The notes under the pieces are model-generated. The model ran no database searches. It was not told where the DNA came from and saw only the letters and a program-made list of their open reading frames with translations. A DNA stretch of 15,307 nucleotides from assembly GCA_036496265.1 (NCBI GenBank), contig DASXLL010000289.1, positions 1 to 15,307 of the forward strand, read 5' to 3'. The number at the start of each line of letters is the position of its first letter. Positions within the stretch are counted from its first letter, which is position 1. Positions 6,832 through 15,184 of this stretch are shown piece after piece. Origin of the DNA: CAYLLN01 sp036496265 (lineage in GTDB: Bacteria; Planctomycetota; Planctomycetia; Pirellulales; Pirellulaceae). Made by a program: the position numbers and the translations under genes.

Positions 6832-8136
6832 ATGAAATGCCAAGGAAATCGGTTGAGTCGCCGGAATGTATTGACCGTCGGGGCCATTGGGGGCCTAGGG
6901 CTGACGCTGGCCGACTTTTTTCAAATGCGCTCCGCCCGCGGCGAGCTGAAGAAGTATGACTTTCTGGACGCCAAGGCGCAGAGCGTTATTCATATCTATC
7001 TGCCCGGTGGGATGGCTCATCAGGAGTCGTTTGATCCGAAGCCGCTGGCGCCGATTGAGTATCGCGGCGAGCTGGGCACGGTCAAAACAAAGACGGGCGA
7101 ATTGCTGTGTGAGACGGTGCCGAAGTTGGCGAGCATCGCCGACAAGTTCGCGGTGATCCGCTCGATGACGCACGGCGAAGCGGCGCACGAGCGCGGCACG
7201 CACAACATGTTTACGGGTTATCGGCCGAGCCCGGCGCTGCAATATCCGTGCATGGGCAGCGTGGTGAGTCATGAATATGGTCCGCGAAACGATTTGCCGC
7301 CGTATGTCTGTATTCCGCGGGTGCCGAATGAGTTTGCTTCGAGCGGCTATCTCAGCTCGTCGTTCTCGCCGTTCAGCCTGGGGGCTGATCCGGCCGCTGG
7401 CGATTTCAAGGTGCAGGATTTGTCGCTGCCTGGCGGCGTGGACGATACGCGGTTCAGTCGGCGGCGGTCGGCGCTCGAGGCGGTGAATTCGTACTTCGCG
7501 AAGAAGGATAAATCGGACAGCGTTGCGGCGATGAACACGTTCTACGAGCGGGCTTATAGCCTGGTCAGCTCGCAGAAGGCCCGCGAGGCGTTCAACATTG
7601 AAGCGGAATCGGCGAAGGTTCGCGAGGAGTATGGCCGGAACACGGCTGGTCAGCGGCTCTTGATGGCGCGGCGGCTGGTCGCGGCGGGTGTGCGTTTTGT
7701 CACGCTGACGTACGGCGGCTGGGACATGCACAACAACATCACCAACAGCTTCAAAACGCAGATGCCGCCGCTGGATCAGGCGCTGACAGCGTTGTTGAAG
7801 GACTTGGATGCGTCGGGTCTCTTAAAGACGACGCTCGTGATGGTCAGCAGCGAGTTTGGCCGCACGCCGAAGATCAATCAGACGGCGGGCCGCGATCACT
7901 GGCCAAAGGTGTTCAGCGTTCTGCTTGCCGGCGGCGGAATCAAAGGCGGCACGATTTATGGCACGTCGAACGCGACCGCTTCGGAGCCGGAGGACGACGC
8001 GGTCGGCCCCGAAGATTTGGCCACGACGATTTACAACCAGCTCGGCATCGTCGCTGACAAAGAGCTAATGGCGCCGGGCAATCGGCCGATCGAGATTTGC
8101 GACGGCGGCAAGGTGATCAAGGGCATTTTGGCATAA
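6832..8136 (+). CDS. Tat-exported DUF1501 protein (alkaline phosphatase/sulfatase-like fold)
   Basis: A 434-residue protein of the DUF1501 family, abundant in Planctomycetes and related in fold to sulfatases and alkaline phosphatases; activity is unproven for most members. The ATG at 6832 is chosen over one at 6757 because GAGGAG (6817-6822) is well placed and the Tat motif (LSRRNVLT at 8-15) falls at a normal distance, followed by a Gly/Leu-rich stretch. Family motifs: IYLPGGMAHQESFDPKP (55-71), MTHGEAAHERGTHNMFTGY (112-130), YGGWDMH (294-300), SSEFGRTPKIN (339-349) and GRDHWP (353-358). Asp and His residues in the last three resemble a metal-binding site. It is first in the probable operon. 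It likely hydrolyses a sulfate or phosphate ester, or binds a polymer, in the periplasm (inferred). Length is typical for the family. Confidence 0.85.
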   Translation: MKCQGNRLSRRNVLTVGAIGGLGLTLADFFQMRSARGELKKYDFLDAKAQSVIHIYLPGGMAHQESFDPKPLAPIEYRGELGTVKTKTGELLCETVPKLASIADKFAVIRSMTHGEAAHERGTHNMFTGYRPSPALQYPCMGSVVSHEYGPRNDLPPYVCIPRVPNEFASSGYLSSSFSPFSLGADPAAGDFKVQDLSLPGGVDDTRFSRRRSALEAVNSYFAKKDKSDSVAAMNTFYERAYSLVSSQKAREAFNIEAESAKVREEYGRNTAGQRLLMARRLVAAGVRFVTLTYGGWDMHNNITNSFKTQMPPLDQALTALLKDLDASGLLKTTLVMVSSEFGRTPKINQTAGRDHWPKVFSVLLAGGGIKGGTIYGTSNATASEPEDDAVGPEDLATTIYNQLGIVADKELMAPGNRPIEICDGGKVIKGILA

Positions 8137-8254
8137 CCCCGACGTTCACTCGCAGCCCTGGAACCGGAATTCGATATTGCTACGTCCCCTCGCAAAGCAC
8201 CGGGAGCAAGTTTGCTCCCGGCTGTTGGTGTGGTCAGCGGCTTGGAACAGAAAA
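8137..8254. repeat. Gap with a perfect GC-rich palindromic repeat
   Basis: CCGGGAGCAA (8200-8209) and TTGCTCCCGG (8212-8221) are exact reverse complements separated by two bases, giving at least an 8-bp stem with a 6-nt loop. The sequence resembles short dispersed palindromes I recall from planctomycete genomes, but copy number cannot be seen here. There is no T-run. Within a polycistronic message it would act as a processing or stability hairpin and could lower distal expression. Confidence 0.55.
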
Positions 8255-10618
8255 ATGATTCGCAATTGCTTTTGTTTGCTCGGCAGCGTGCTGTTCGTCA
8301 CGACAGTTGTGGCGGGCGATCCGCAGATCACCAACATCACGCCGTTTGGCATTCAACGCGGGACGGAGGCGACATTCACGATCACGGGCAGCGGTCTGGC
8401 TGCGACGCAGGAGATTCTGTTTTATGAACCGGGTCTGACGGTTAAGAACATTGCGACCGAGAAGGACAAGGACGATAAGGCCAAGGATGACTCGGTAAAA
8501 GTGACGGTCGCTGTGGCTCCGGAGGTGCAGGTTGGCGTTCATGCGCTGCGGCTGAGGTCGCTCGGCGGTGTCAGCAACTTGCGCATGATCACGGTCGGCA
8601 ATTTGCCGGAAGTGGCGGAGGTTGAGCCGAATACGAATTTTAAGTTGGCGCAGGTTGTTGGCGTGAACGTGACGGTCGGCGGTGTTATTCAGGCGGAGGA
8701 CATCGATCATTTCGCCGTGGATCTGAAGAGGGGCGATCGGCTGAATGTCGAGTTGGAAGGACTGCGGCTGGCGAACATGTCGAGCGCCGCGTTCTTCGAT
8801 CCGGTTCTGTCGATCCTCGACGAGGACACGAAGGAACTGGTGCGGAGCGATGACGCGCCGCTGCTGCAGCAAGATTGCTTTTGCTCGCTGATCGCTCCCA
8901 AGAATGGCCGTTATGTCGTGCAGATTCGCGATGTCGCGTTTGGCGGCAGCGCGACGTCGAATTATCGCCTGCACATTGGCACATTCCCGCGGCCGACGGC
9001 GGCGTTTCCGCCGGGCGGGCGGCCGGGCGAGAAGTTGAGCGTGCGCTGGATTGGCGATGTGAACGGCGAATTCTCGCAAGAGATCGCGCTGCCTGCTGAT
9101 GGCGCGTCCCAAGCATCCGTTGTTGCGCAAGATGTGCATGGAATGGCGCCGTCGGCGAACGTGTTTCGCGTCAGCGATCTGCCGGCGACGAATGAGCATG
9201 AGCCGAATGACGAGTTGAAATCGGTAACGTCGGCGGTGACCGTGCCGGTTGCCTTTCAAGGGATTGTTGAGAAGCCGGGCGATGTCGATTTTTTCCGCTT
9301 CAAGGCGAAGAAGGGGCGGCAGCTCGAATTCCAGGTGTATGCGCGTAAGCCGGTGCGGTCGCCGCTCGATGCGCTGCTGACGATCTATAACGCGCAGGGA
9401 GGCACGGTTGGCGGTAATGATGATACGCGCGGGCCGGATAGTTTTGCCCGCGTGCAAATCCCGGCGGACGGGGAATATTTGGTTTCGGTGCGCGATCAGC
9501 TCAAGGGCGGCGGGCCGGATTTTGTGTATCGCGTGGAGGTGACGGAGACGAGCCCGTCGCTAGTGATGCGGTTGCCGGAGCGGCGGCAATATATCTCGAC
9601 GACGCTCGTCGTGCCGCAGAACAATCGCAACGCCGTGATGGTTTCGGCTCAGCGGCAGAATTTTAATAGCGAGCTGGCGGTTTCGTTCAATGGATTGCCG
9701 GCGGGCATGAAAACCGAGCTTGGGCCGATGGCGGTGGGCGTGCAGGAAATTCCGGTTTTATTTAATGCCGCAGCGGATGCGGCGCCGGCCGGGGCTTTAA
9801 TCGGCATCACGGGAAAGACGACCGATGCGAAGCTGAATGTGGCTGGTCATCTCGATCAGCGGACGATGCTGGTTCGTGGGCAGAACAATGTCGATGTGTG
9901 GGGGCATAACACGGATCGCATGGCCACGGTCGTTTGCGAAGCCATTCCTTATTCGATCGACCTTGTAGCGCCGAAAGCTCCGCTTGTTCGTAGCGGCTCG
10001 ATCAACCTCAAAGTCGTTGCCAAACGGGCGGAAGGCTTTAAGGATCCGATTTCGCTGCGGTTGCTTTACAACCCGCCGGGCGTGGCGTCTTCGGGCTCGA
10101 TTGTCATTCCGGAAGGTAAAGACGAAGCGGTGATTCCGCTCACGGCCAATAATGGCGCGGGCGTCGGCACGTGGAAAATCTGCGTCACCGGCCGCAGCGG
10201 CACGTTCGGCCGGCGTGGCGGCGGGCAATTTGGTCCGGATGATGCGCTGCGCTGCAGCACGCAGCTCGCCGATTTGAAGGTTGAGGAGCAATATCACAAG
10301 CTGTCGTTCGTCAAAGCGTCGGTCGAGCAAGGCAAGGAAACGACCGTGACGGTGAAGGTGCAAAAGCTGCGCGATTTCAAGGGTGAAGCGACGGCGGAGC
10401 TGGCTGGTTTGCCCGCCAATACATCGTCGCAGCCGCTGAAATTCAACAAGGACACGGCCGAGCTGACGTTTAAGGTTGCGGCGGCGAAGGAAGCGAAGCC
10501 CAATCGTTACACGTCGGTCACGTGCGTCACGAAGATTCCGGTTGAAGACGCTTTTATTACGCATACGATCGGCGGCGGCGAACTGCGTGTTGATGCCCCG
10601 CTGGCGGCGAAGAAATAG
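8255..10618 (+). CDS. Secreted IPT/TIG-like and double pre-peptidase C-terminal (PPC) domain protein
   Basis: A 787-residue protein with a Sec signal (hydrophobic LLGSVLFVTTVVA, cleavage near residue 20). The start at 8255 is preferred over 8177 because the longer form would run through the upstream palindrome and bury the signal. Residues 23-115 resemble an IPT/TIG or Ig-like fold (ITNITPFGIQRGTEATFTI). The first PPC domain is about 119-242 (EVEPNTN, then DIDHFAVDLKRGDRLNVE, ending YVVQIRD and YRLHIG). The second is about 312-430 (EHEPNDE, GDVDFFRFKAKKG, GEYLVSVRD). The remainder (about 430-787) is beta-rich with no motif I can name. PPC domains usually accompany secreted enzymes and aid binding or folding; with no catalytic domain, this is probably an adhesive or structural partner of the neighbouring exported proteins. 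No protease motif was found. Confidence 0.8.
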   Translation: MIRNCFCLLGSVLFVTTVVAGDPQITNITPFGIQRGTEATFTITGSGLAATQEILFYEPGLTVKNIATEKDKDDKAKDDSVKVTVAVAPEVQVGVHALRLRSLGGVSNLRMITVGNLPEVAEVEPNTNFKLAQVVGVNVTVGGVIQAEDIDHFAVDLKRGDRLNVELEGLRLANMSSAAFFDPVLSILDEDTKELVRSDDAPLLQQDCFCSLIAPKNGRYVVQIRDVAFGGSATSNYRLHIGTFPRPTAAFPPGGRPGEKLSVRWIGDVNGEFSQEIALPADGASQASVVAQDVHGMAPSANVFRVSDLPATNEHEPNDELKSVTSAVTVPVAFQGIVEKPGDVDFFRFKAKKGRQLEFQVYARKPVRSPLDALLTIYNAQGGTVGGNDDTRGPDSFARVQIPADGEYLVSVRDQLKGGGPDFVYRVEVTETSPSLVMRLPERRQYISTTLVVPQNNRNAVMVSAQRQNFNSELAVSFNGLPAGMKTELGPMAVGVQEIPVLFNAAADAAPAGALIGITGKTTDAKLNVAGHLDQRTMLVRGQNNVDVWGHNTDRMATVVCEAIPYSIDLVAPKAPLVRSGSINLKVVAKRAEGFKDPISLRLLYNPPGVASSGSIVIPEGKDEAVIPLTANNGAGVGTWKICVTGRSGTFGRRGGGQFGPDDALRCSTQLADLKVEEQYHKLSFVKASVEQGKETTVTVKVQKLRDFKGEATAELAGLPANTSSQPLKFNKDTAELTFKVAAAKEAKPNRYTSVTCVTKIPVEDAFITHTIGGGELRVDAPLAAKK

Positions 10619-10679
10619 ATCGCAAAAACCGAACAGTGGGCCGGCGCTTGCTGCGCAAGCTTGTCCCACCCTACAAGCC
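10619..10679. repeat. Gap filled by a GTGGG-type palindromic repeat
   Basis: GTGGG (10636-10640) pairs with CCCAC (10665-10669). Inside it GCTTGC (10646-10651) pairs with GCAAGC (10655-10660) around a TGC loop. The element takes up most of the 61-bp gap, ending just before the next ATG, so the next gene's ribosome site would be in or beside it. It resembles a GTAGGGTGGGAC-type dispersed repeat recalled from planctomycete genomes. No separate Shine-Dalgarno sequence is seen. Confidence 0.5.
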
Positions 10680-13112
10680 ATGAAAAAATCCGCCATTACT
10701 GCTTCGGCCGCCGCCTGCTTCGCGTTGTTGCTTGCGAGCGCTGTGAGCGCTGACGACAAAATCGTCGGCCTCGCCGTTTACCCGCCGGAGATTGGCCTGA
10801 CGACTAAGGCGGATTTGCAGCGGTTCATTGTCGTGGCCACGCGCGATGACGGCGTGACGCTCGATGTAACGGAAAAAGCAACGATCAAGCTGGCTGAGCC
10901 GAAATTGTGCCGCCTCGAGAAGAACGTTCTATATCCGGCTGCAGATGGCCAAACGAAACTCGAAATCGCCTACGCGGGGTTGAACGCCGCGGCGAAGGTA
11001 ATCGTTAAGGATGCCACAGCCGAGCGGCCGGTCAGTTTTCAGCTCGATGTGATGCCGGTGTTCATGCGCGGCGGCTGCAACACGGGAAGTTGCCACGGCG
11101 CGGCCCGCGGGAAGGATGGCTTTCGGCTGTCACTGTTCGGCTTCGACCCGCAAGGCGACTATTATCGACTGACGCGCGAGATCGGCACGCGGCGGATTAA
11201 TCTGGCTTCGCCAGCCGACAGCTTGCTGATCGAAAAAACGATCGGCGCCGTGCCGCACACGGGCGGCAAGCGGTTTGAGCTGGACAGCGAATATTGCCAG
11301 ACGCTGCTGAAATGGCTCGACGGCGGCGCGCTAAACGATGCCAAGCCAACGCCGGCTGTCATCGGCGTCGATCTCTATCCGCCCACAGCCGTGCTCGAAA
11401 GTGAAAACGCGACGCAACAGTTCATCGCCCGCGCCCGCTATGCCGACGGCACGGACCGAGATATTACGAGCCTGGCCACCTTCCTGACGAACAACGAAAC
11501 GGCCGCTCCGATCACGACTGACGGCCTCGTGAAAAACGCCGCCCGCGGCGAGGCCCTGATCATGGCGCGATTCGAAACGCACACGGTGGGCAACCAGGTG
11601 CTGACGCTGCCGAAGGGTTTGCAATACACTCCGCCGCAAATTGTCGGCAATTACATCGACGAGCTGGTCGGCGAAAAGCTGAAGAAACTCCGCCTGCTCC
11701 CCAGCCCGCGCTGCACGGATGAGGAGTTTTTGCGGCGAGCGACGATCGACATCACGGGCACGCTGCCGACGGAACAAGAATACGTGGAGTTTCTAGCCGA
11801 CGATTCGAGCGACAAGCGCTCGCAGCTTGTTGATCGATTGCTCGACCGCAAGGAGTTCGGCGAAATTTGGGCAATGAAATGGGCCGAGCTGCTCATGATC
11901 AAGACGACGAATCAAATCAGCCCGAAGACGGCGTATTTGTATTCGACGTGGCTCGCGGAGCGGATTACGAGCGGCATACCCCTCGATAAGATCGTGCGGG
12001 AGTTGCTCTCGGCCAGCGGCGGCACACTGCACAATCCACCCGCGGCTTACTTTCATATCGAGCGGAACACGCTAAAGATGGCGGAAAACGTGGCTCAGGT
12101 GTTCTGCGGGATTCGCACTCAGTGCGCTCAGTGCCACAACCATCCGTTCGACCGCTGGACGATGGACGACTATTACAGCTTCGCGGCGTTCTTCGCCCAG
12201 GTCGGCCGCAAACAAGGAGAGGATTACCGAGAATTCGTGGTATATAACAGCGGCGGCGGCGAAGTGCGGAATCCAATCGGCGCGAAGACGATGGCGCCGA
12301 AATTCTTAGGGGGCGAATCTCCGACGATTGCAGCCGGCAAGGACCGCCGGGAAGTGCTGGCGCAATGGCTGACGTCGGCCGACAATCCGTTCTTCGCGAC
12401 GAACATCGCCAACCGCATTTGGGCGCAGTTTTTCGGTGCGGGCATCATTGAGCCGGTGGATGACATTCGCGTCAGCAATCCGCCGAGCAACCCCGAGTTG
12501 TTCCAGAAGCTGGGGGCGAAGTTGGCTGAATACAAGTTCGACTTTAAGCAACTCGTCCGCGACATCTGCAACTCGGAAGCCTATCAGCGGTCGTGCGAGC
12601 GGAATGAATCGAACGCGGGCGACGAGCGAAATTTCGCGCACGCCTCGCCGCGGCGCGTTCCGGCCGAGCAACTGCTCGACTGCATCGGCCAGGTCACCGA
12701 AACGCCCGATAAGTTTCAGGGGCTGCCGCTGGGCGCTCGGGCCGTGCAAATCGCAGACGGCGCGACGCGCAACTATTTTTTGACGACATTCGGCCGCGCC
12801 CCGCGCGACACGGTGGGCGCCTGCGAAGCCAAGACGGAGCCGACGCTGTCGCAAGCGCTGCACATGCTGAACGGCAACACAATTCAGAATAAAGTGCAGC
12901 AAGGCGGCCTGATGAAGAAGTTGCTGGCCGAGAAAAAGCAGCCCTATGAGGTCATCGACAAGCTGTATATCCGCTGCTTGTCGCGGCAACCGACCGCGGA
13001 CGAGCGCGAAGGGCTGCTGGAAATCGTCAAAACCGCTCCGAATGTTCAACAAGGCCTCGAAGATGTGTTTTGGGCCGTGTTGAACTCACGCGAGTTCTTG
13101 TTCAATCACTAA
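10680..13112 (+). CDS. Secreted PSCyt2/DUF1549 + PSD1/DUF1553 protein with Ig-like domains and C-x(n)-CH motifs
   Basis: An 810-residue protein with a Sec signal (MKKSAITASAAACFALLL, cleavage after VSA at 24), which sets the start; the frame is open upstream but that part is Arg-rich read-through of the previous gene. Two Ig-like (BIG2-type) segments lie at about 28-112 and 227-312 (AVYPPEIGL, DLYPPTAVL). A C-x4-CH motif, CNTGSCHG (133-140), sits between them in a cytochrome-like stretch typical of this family. DUF1549 spans about 322-510, starting NYIDELVGEKL, with RRATIDITGTLPT (352-364) and ending in CAQCHNHPFDRW (482-493), a C-x2-CH haem-type motif. DUF1553 spans about 555-805 (REVLAQWLTSADNPFFATNIANR onward). 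These pairs are a planctomycete hallmark and usually sit beside DUF1501 genes. It probably forms a redox or metal-binding complex with the neighbouring cytochrome; the reaction is unknown. Confidence 0.85.
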   Translation: MKKSAITASAAACFALLLASAVSADDKIVGLAVYPPEIGLTTKADLQRFIVVATRDDGVTLDVTEKATIKLAEPKLCRLEKNVLYPAADGQTKLEIAYAGLNAAAKVIVKDATAERPVSFQLDVMPVFMRGGCNTGSCHGAARGKDGFRLSLFGFDPQGDYYRLTREIGTRRINLASPADSLLIEKTIGAVPHTGGKRFELDSEYCQTLLKWLDGGALNDAKPTPAVIGVDLYPPTAVLESENATQQFIARARYADGTDRDITSLATFLTNNETAAPITTDGLVKNAARGEALIMARFETHTVGNQVLTLPKGLQYTPPQIVGNYIDELVGEKLKKLRLLPSPRCTDEEFLRRATIDITGTLPTEQEYVEFLADDSSDKRSQLVDRLLDRKEFGEIWAMKWAELLMIKTTNQISPKTAYLYSTWLAERITSGIPLDKIVRELLSASGGTLHNPPAAYFHIERNTLKMAENVAQVFCGIRTQCAQCHNHPFDRWTMDDYYSFAAFFAQVGRKQGEDYREFVVYNSGGGEVRNPIGAKTMAPKFLGGESPTIAAGKDRREVLAQWLTSADNPFFATNIANRIWAQFFGAGIIEPVDDIRVSNPPSNPELFQKLGAKLAEYKFDFKQLVRDICNSEAYQRSCERNESNAGDERNFAHASPRRVPAEQLLDCIGQVTETPDKFQGLPLGARAVQIADGATRNYFLTTFGRAPRDTVGACEAKTEPTLSQALHMLNGNTIQNKVQQGGLMKKLLAEKKQPYEVIDKLYIRCLSRQPTADEREGLLEIVKTAPNVQQGLEDVFWAVLNSREFLFNH

Positions 13113-13180
13113 TTGCCAGTTGTCCGTTTGTCAGTGGCCGGTCGCGGCAACTGACAATGGGCTACTGACCACTGACAAAT
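13113..13180. repeat. Gap filled by TTGTCAGTGG-type inverted and direct repeats
   Basis: TTGTCAGTGG (13128-13137) and CCACTGACAA (13169-13178) are perfect 10-bp inverted repeats. Related partial units, CAGTTGTC (13118-13125) and AACTGACAA (13149-13157), lie between or beside them. The right arm ends three bases before the next ATG, so folding of the mRNA would hide that start. No Shine-Dalgarno sequence is visible. It looks like a short dispersed repeat rather than a terminator, as no T-run follows. Confidence 0.5.
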
Positions 13181-15184
13181 ATGCTGCGATACGTGTTCAA
13201 TTCGTTCGCTATCGTCATCGTCGTCGCGACCTGTGCCTCGGTTGCCGCGCAAGACGCTAAACCAGCCGCTGCCGCGCCGCGCGTCACGTATGACGAGCAT
13301 GTGCGGCCGATTTTTCGGGAGCATTGCTTCTCGTGCCATAGTGCGGATAAGCAAGAGAGCGGCCTGCAGCTTGATAATTATCCGAAGGCGATGGCGGGTG
13401 GATCGAGCGGCGAAGTCGTGCTGGCGGGCGATTTGGCCAGCTCGCGGTTGTGGGCCTTGGTAAGTCATAGCGAAGAGCCAAAGATGCCGCCACGGCAGGA
13501 TAAGCTGGCTGCGGCCAAGCTGGAATTGATTAGCAAGTGGATTGAGCAAGGAGCGCCGGAAAACGCGGGCTCGAAGGTTGTCATTAAGAAGAGTGCGCTG
13601 GCAGCGATCGCTTCGGTTGCGGTGGGTAAGCCGGAAGGACCGGCGGCGATGCCCGTTTCGCTGGTGAAGCAGCCGGTGGTTTATACGAAGCGGCCGGGTC
13701 AGATCACGGCGCTGGCGGCGAGCCCGTGGGCGCCGCTGGTGGCGGTAGCCGGGCAAAAGCAGGTGATTCTGTATAGCAGCGAAAGCGGCGAATTGCTGGG
13801 CATCGTGCCGTTTCCGGAAGGGACGCCGCAGGTTGTTCGCTTTAGCCGTAATGGCGAGGTGCTGCTGGTGGCCGGCGGGCGCGGCGGACAATCGGGCTGC
13901 GTCATTTTGTACGACGTGAAGAGCGGGAAGCGAATCGCCAAAATCGGCGACGAGCTGGACGCGGTGCTGGCGGCTGACATCAATGCGCAGCAGACGCTGG
14001 TCGCGCTTGGCGGGCCCAATCGGGTCGTGCGAATTTATTCGGCGCAGACAGGCGAGCTGGTCAATGAAATTCGCAAGCACACGGACTGGATTTACGCGGT
14101 TGAATTCAGCCCGGATGGAAAATCACTGGCGACGGGCGATCGCAGCGGCGGGTTGTTCGTATGGGAAGCGGATACGGCCCGCGAGTCGCTCTTTCTCCGC
14201 GGCCACACAGGCGGCGTGACGGACATTGATTGGCGCGGCGATTCGGCGATTTTTGCGACTGCCGGCGATGACGGCACCGTTAAGCTCTGGGATATCAACG
14301 AAGGCAAGGCCGCCAAATCGTGGGAAGCCCACAAAGGCGGCGCGTTTTGCGTCCGCTTCGCTCATGACGGCCGGCTGGTCAGCTCGGGGCGCGATAACAC
14401 GGTAAAAACATGGGCCGCAGACGGTGCGGCACAAAAATCGTTCCCCGCTTTCACTGAGCCGGCGCTCCGCTGTGCCTTCACGCACGATGATAAGACCATT
14501 GTCGGGGGTGATTGGCTCGGCAACGTCAAGCTGTGGACCACGGCCGACGCGAAAGAGGCGCGCTCACTCGCGGCTAATCCGCCGCCGATCGCTATTCGCC
14601 TGGCCGCCGCCCAAAACGACCTGAAGACGAAGCAAGCGGCCGCGGAAACCGCCACTCGTAACTTGGCTGACGCGAAAAAGGCCGCTGCCGGCAAACAAAA
14701 GGCTCTCGCCGCGGCCACGGAAACCCAATCCGCGCTCACGACGGCCATCACGCCGCTAAAGCAAATCAAAGAACCGGCGACGGAAATCAAAACGGCCCTC
14801 GATTCACTCGCCGCGGCAAAGTCCGCGGCTGATTCGGCGGTCGAAAAAATCACGAAAGAAAACGCCGCCGCGCAAGCGACTCGAGCCACTGCCGAGCAAG
14901 CGAGCAAAGCAGCCGTCGCCGCGCTTGATCTGGCCAAGCGCGCCCTCGCCTCTGCCGAAGCCGACCAAAAAGCATTTGCCGAGCTGCCCGCGAAGCTTTC
15001 CAAAGCTGCCGCCGAAGCTAAAGAGAGCTTGGAAAAACTGACGGCCGAATTGGCCGCCGCCCAAGCCCAGGCGGAGTCTGCCGAAGCGGAGCTGAAGCAG
15101 TTCACGCAGGCCTATGGCGGTCCGAACCCGCCCGCTGCTTCTACGGCGAGTCAAGTCACGGCTTCTCGGCCTGACGCTCGATAA
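13181..15184 (+). CDS. Secreted PSCyt1-type cytochrome c fused to a seven-bladed WD40 propeller and an Ala-rich coiled coil
   Basis: A 667-residue protein with a Sec signal (FNSFAIVIVVATCASVAA, cleavage near 23). The PSCyt1-type cytochrome c domain spans about 35-127, with haem motif CFSCH (49-53) and a possible Met ligand in PKMPP (M102). Seven WD40-like blades can be laid out between about 173 and 463. The clearest are blades 4 and 5, with WIYAVEFSPDGKSLATGD (303-320) and DDGTVKLWD (363-371). The tail, about 466-643, is Ala/Lys/Glu/Gln-rich, without helix-breaking runs, and probably a long coiled coil; residues 644-667 are a disordered Pro/Ala/Ser end. It likely carries electrons while the propeller and coiled coil hold partners, perhaps the upstream DUF1549/DUF1553 protein. 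It is last in the operon. Alanine codons shift from mainly GCG to mainly GCC in the tail. Confidence 0.88.
   Translation: MLRYVFNSFAIVIVVATCASVAAQDAKPAAAAPRVTYDEHVRPIFREHCFSCHSADKQESGLQLDNYPKAMAGGSSGEVVLAGDLASSRLWALVSHSEEPKMPPRQDKLAAAKLELISKWIEQGAPENAGSKVVIKKSALAAIASVAVGKPEGPAAMPVSLVKQPVVYTKRPGQITALAASPWAPLVAVAGQKQVILYSSESGELLGIVPFPEGTPQVVRFSRNGEVLLVAGGRGGQSGCVILYDVKSGKRIAKIGDELDAVLAADINAQQTLVALGGPNRVVRIYSAQTGELVNEIRKHTDWIYAVEFSPDGKSLATGDRSGGLFVWEADTARESLFLRGHTGGVTDIDWRGDSAIFATAGDDGTVKLWDINEGKAAKSWEAHKGGAFCVRFAHDGRLVSSGRDNTVKTWAADGAAQKSFPAFTEPALRCAFTHDDKTIVGGDWLGNVKLWTTADAKEARSLAANPPPIAIRLAAAQNDLKTKQAAAETATRNLADAKKAAAGKQKALAAATETQSALTTAITPLKQIKEPATEIKTALDSLAAAKSAADSAVEKITKENAAAQATRATAEQASKAAVAALDLAKRALASAEADQKAFAELPAKLSKAAAEAKESLEKLTAELAAAQAQAESAEAELKQFTQAYGGPNPPAASTASQVTASRPDAR

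Noticed and set aside
8234..9457. 407-codon minus-strand frame
   Set aside because: Arg/His-rich shadow of the PPC-domain gene.
10476..10679. Longer N-terminus for the DUF1549/DUF1553 protein
   Set aside because: It overlaps the PPC gene in another frame, is Arg-rich, passes through the palindrome and hides the Sec signal peptide.
13181..13240. Lipoprotein signal in the cytochrome-WD40 protein (VATC at 15-18)
   Set aside because: Thr before Cys is not a usual lipobox residue, and a standard signal-peptidase I site follows at VAA.
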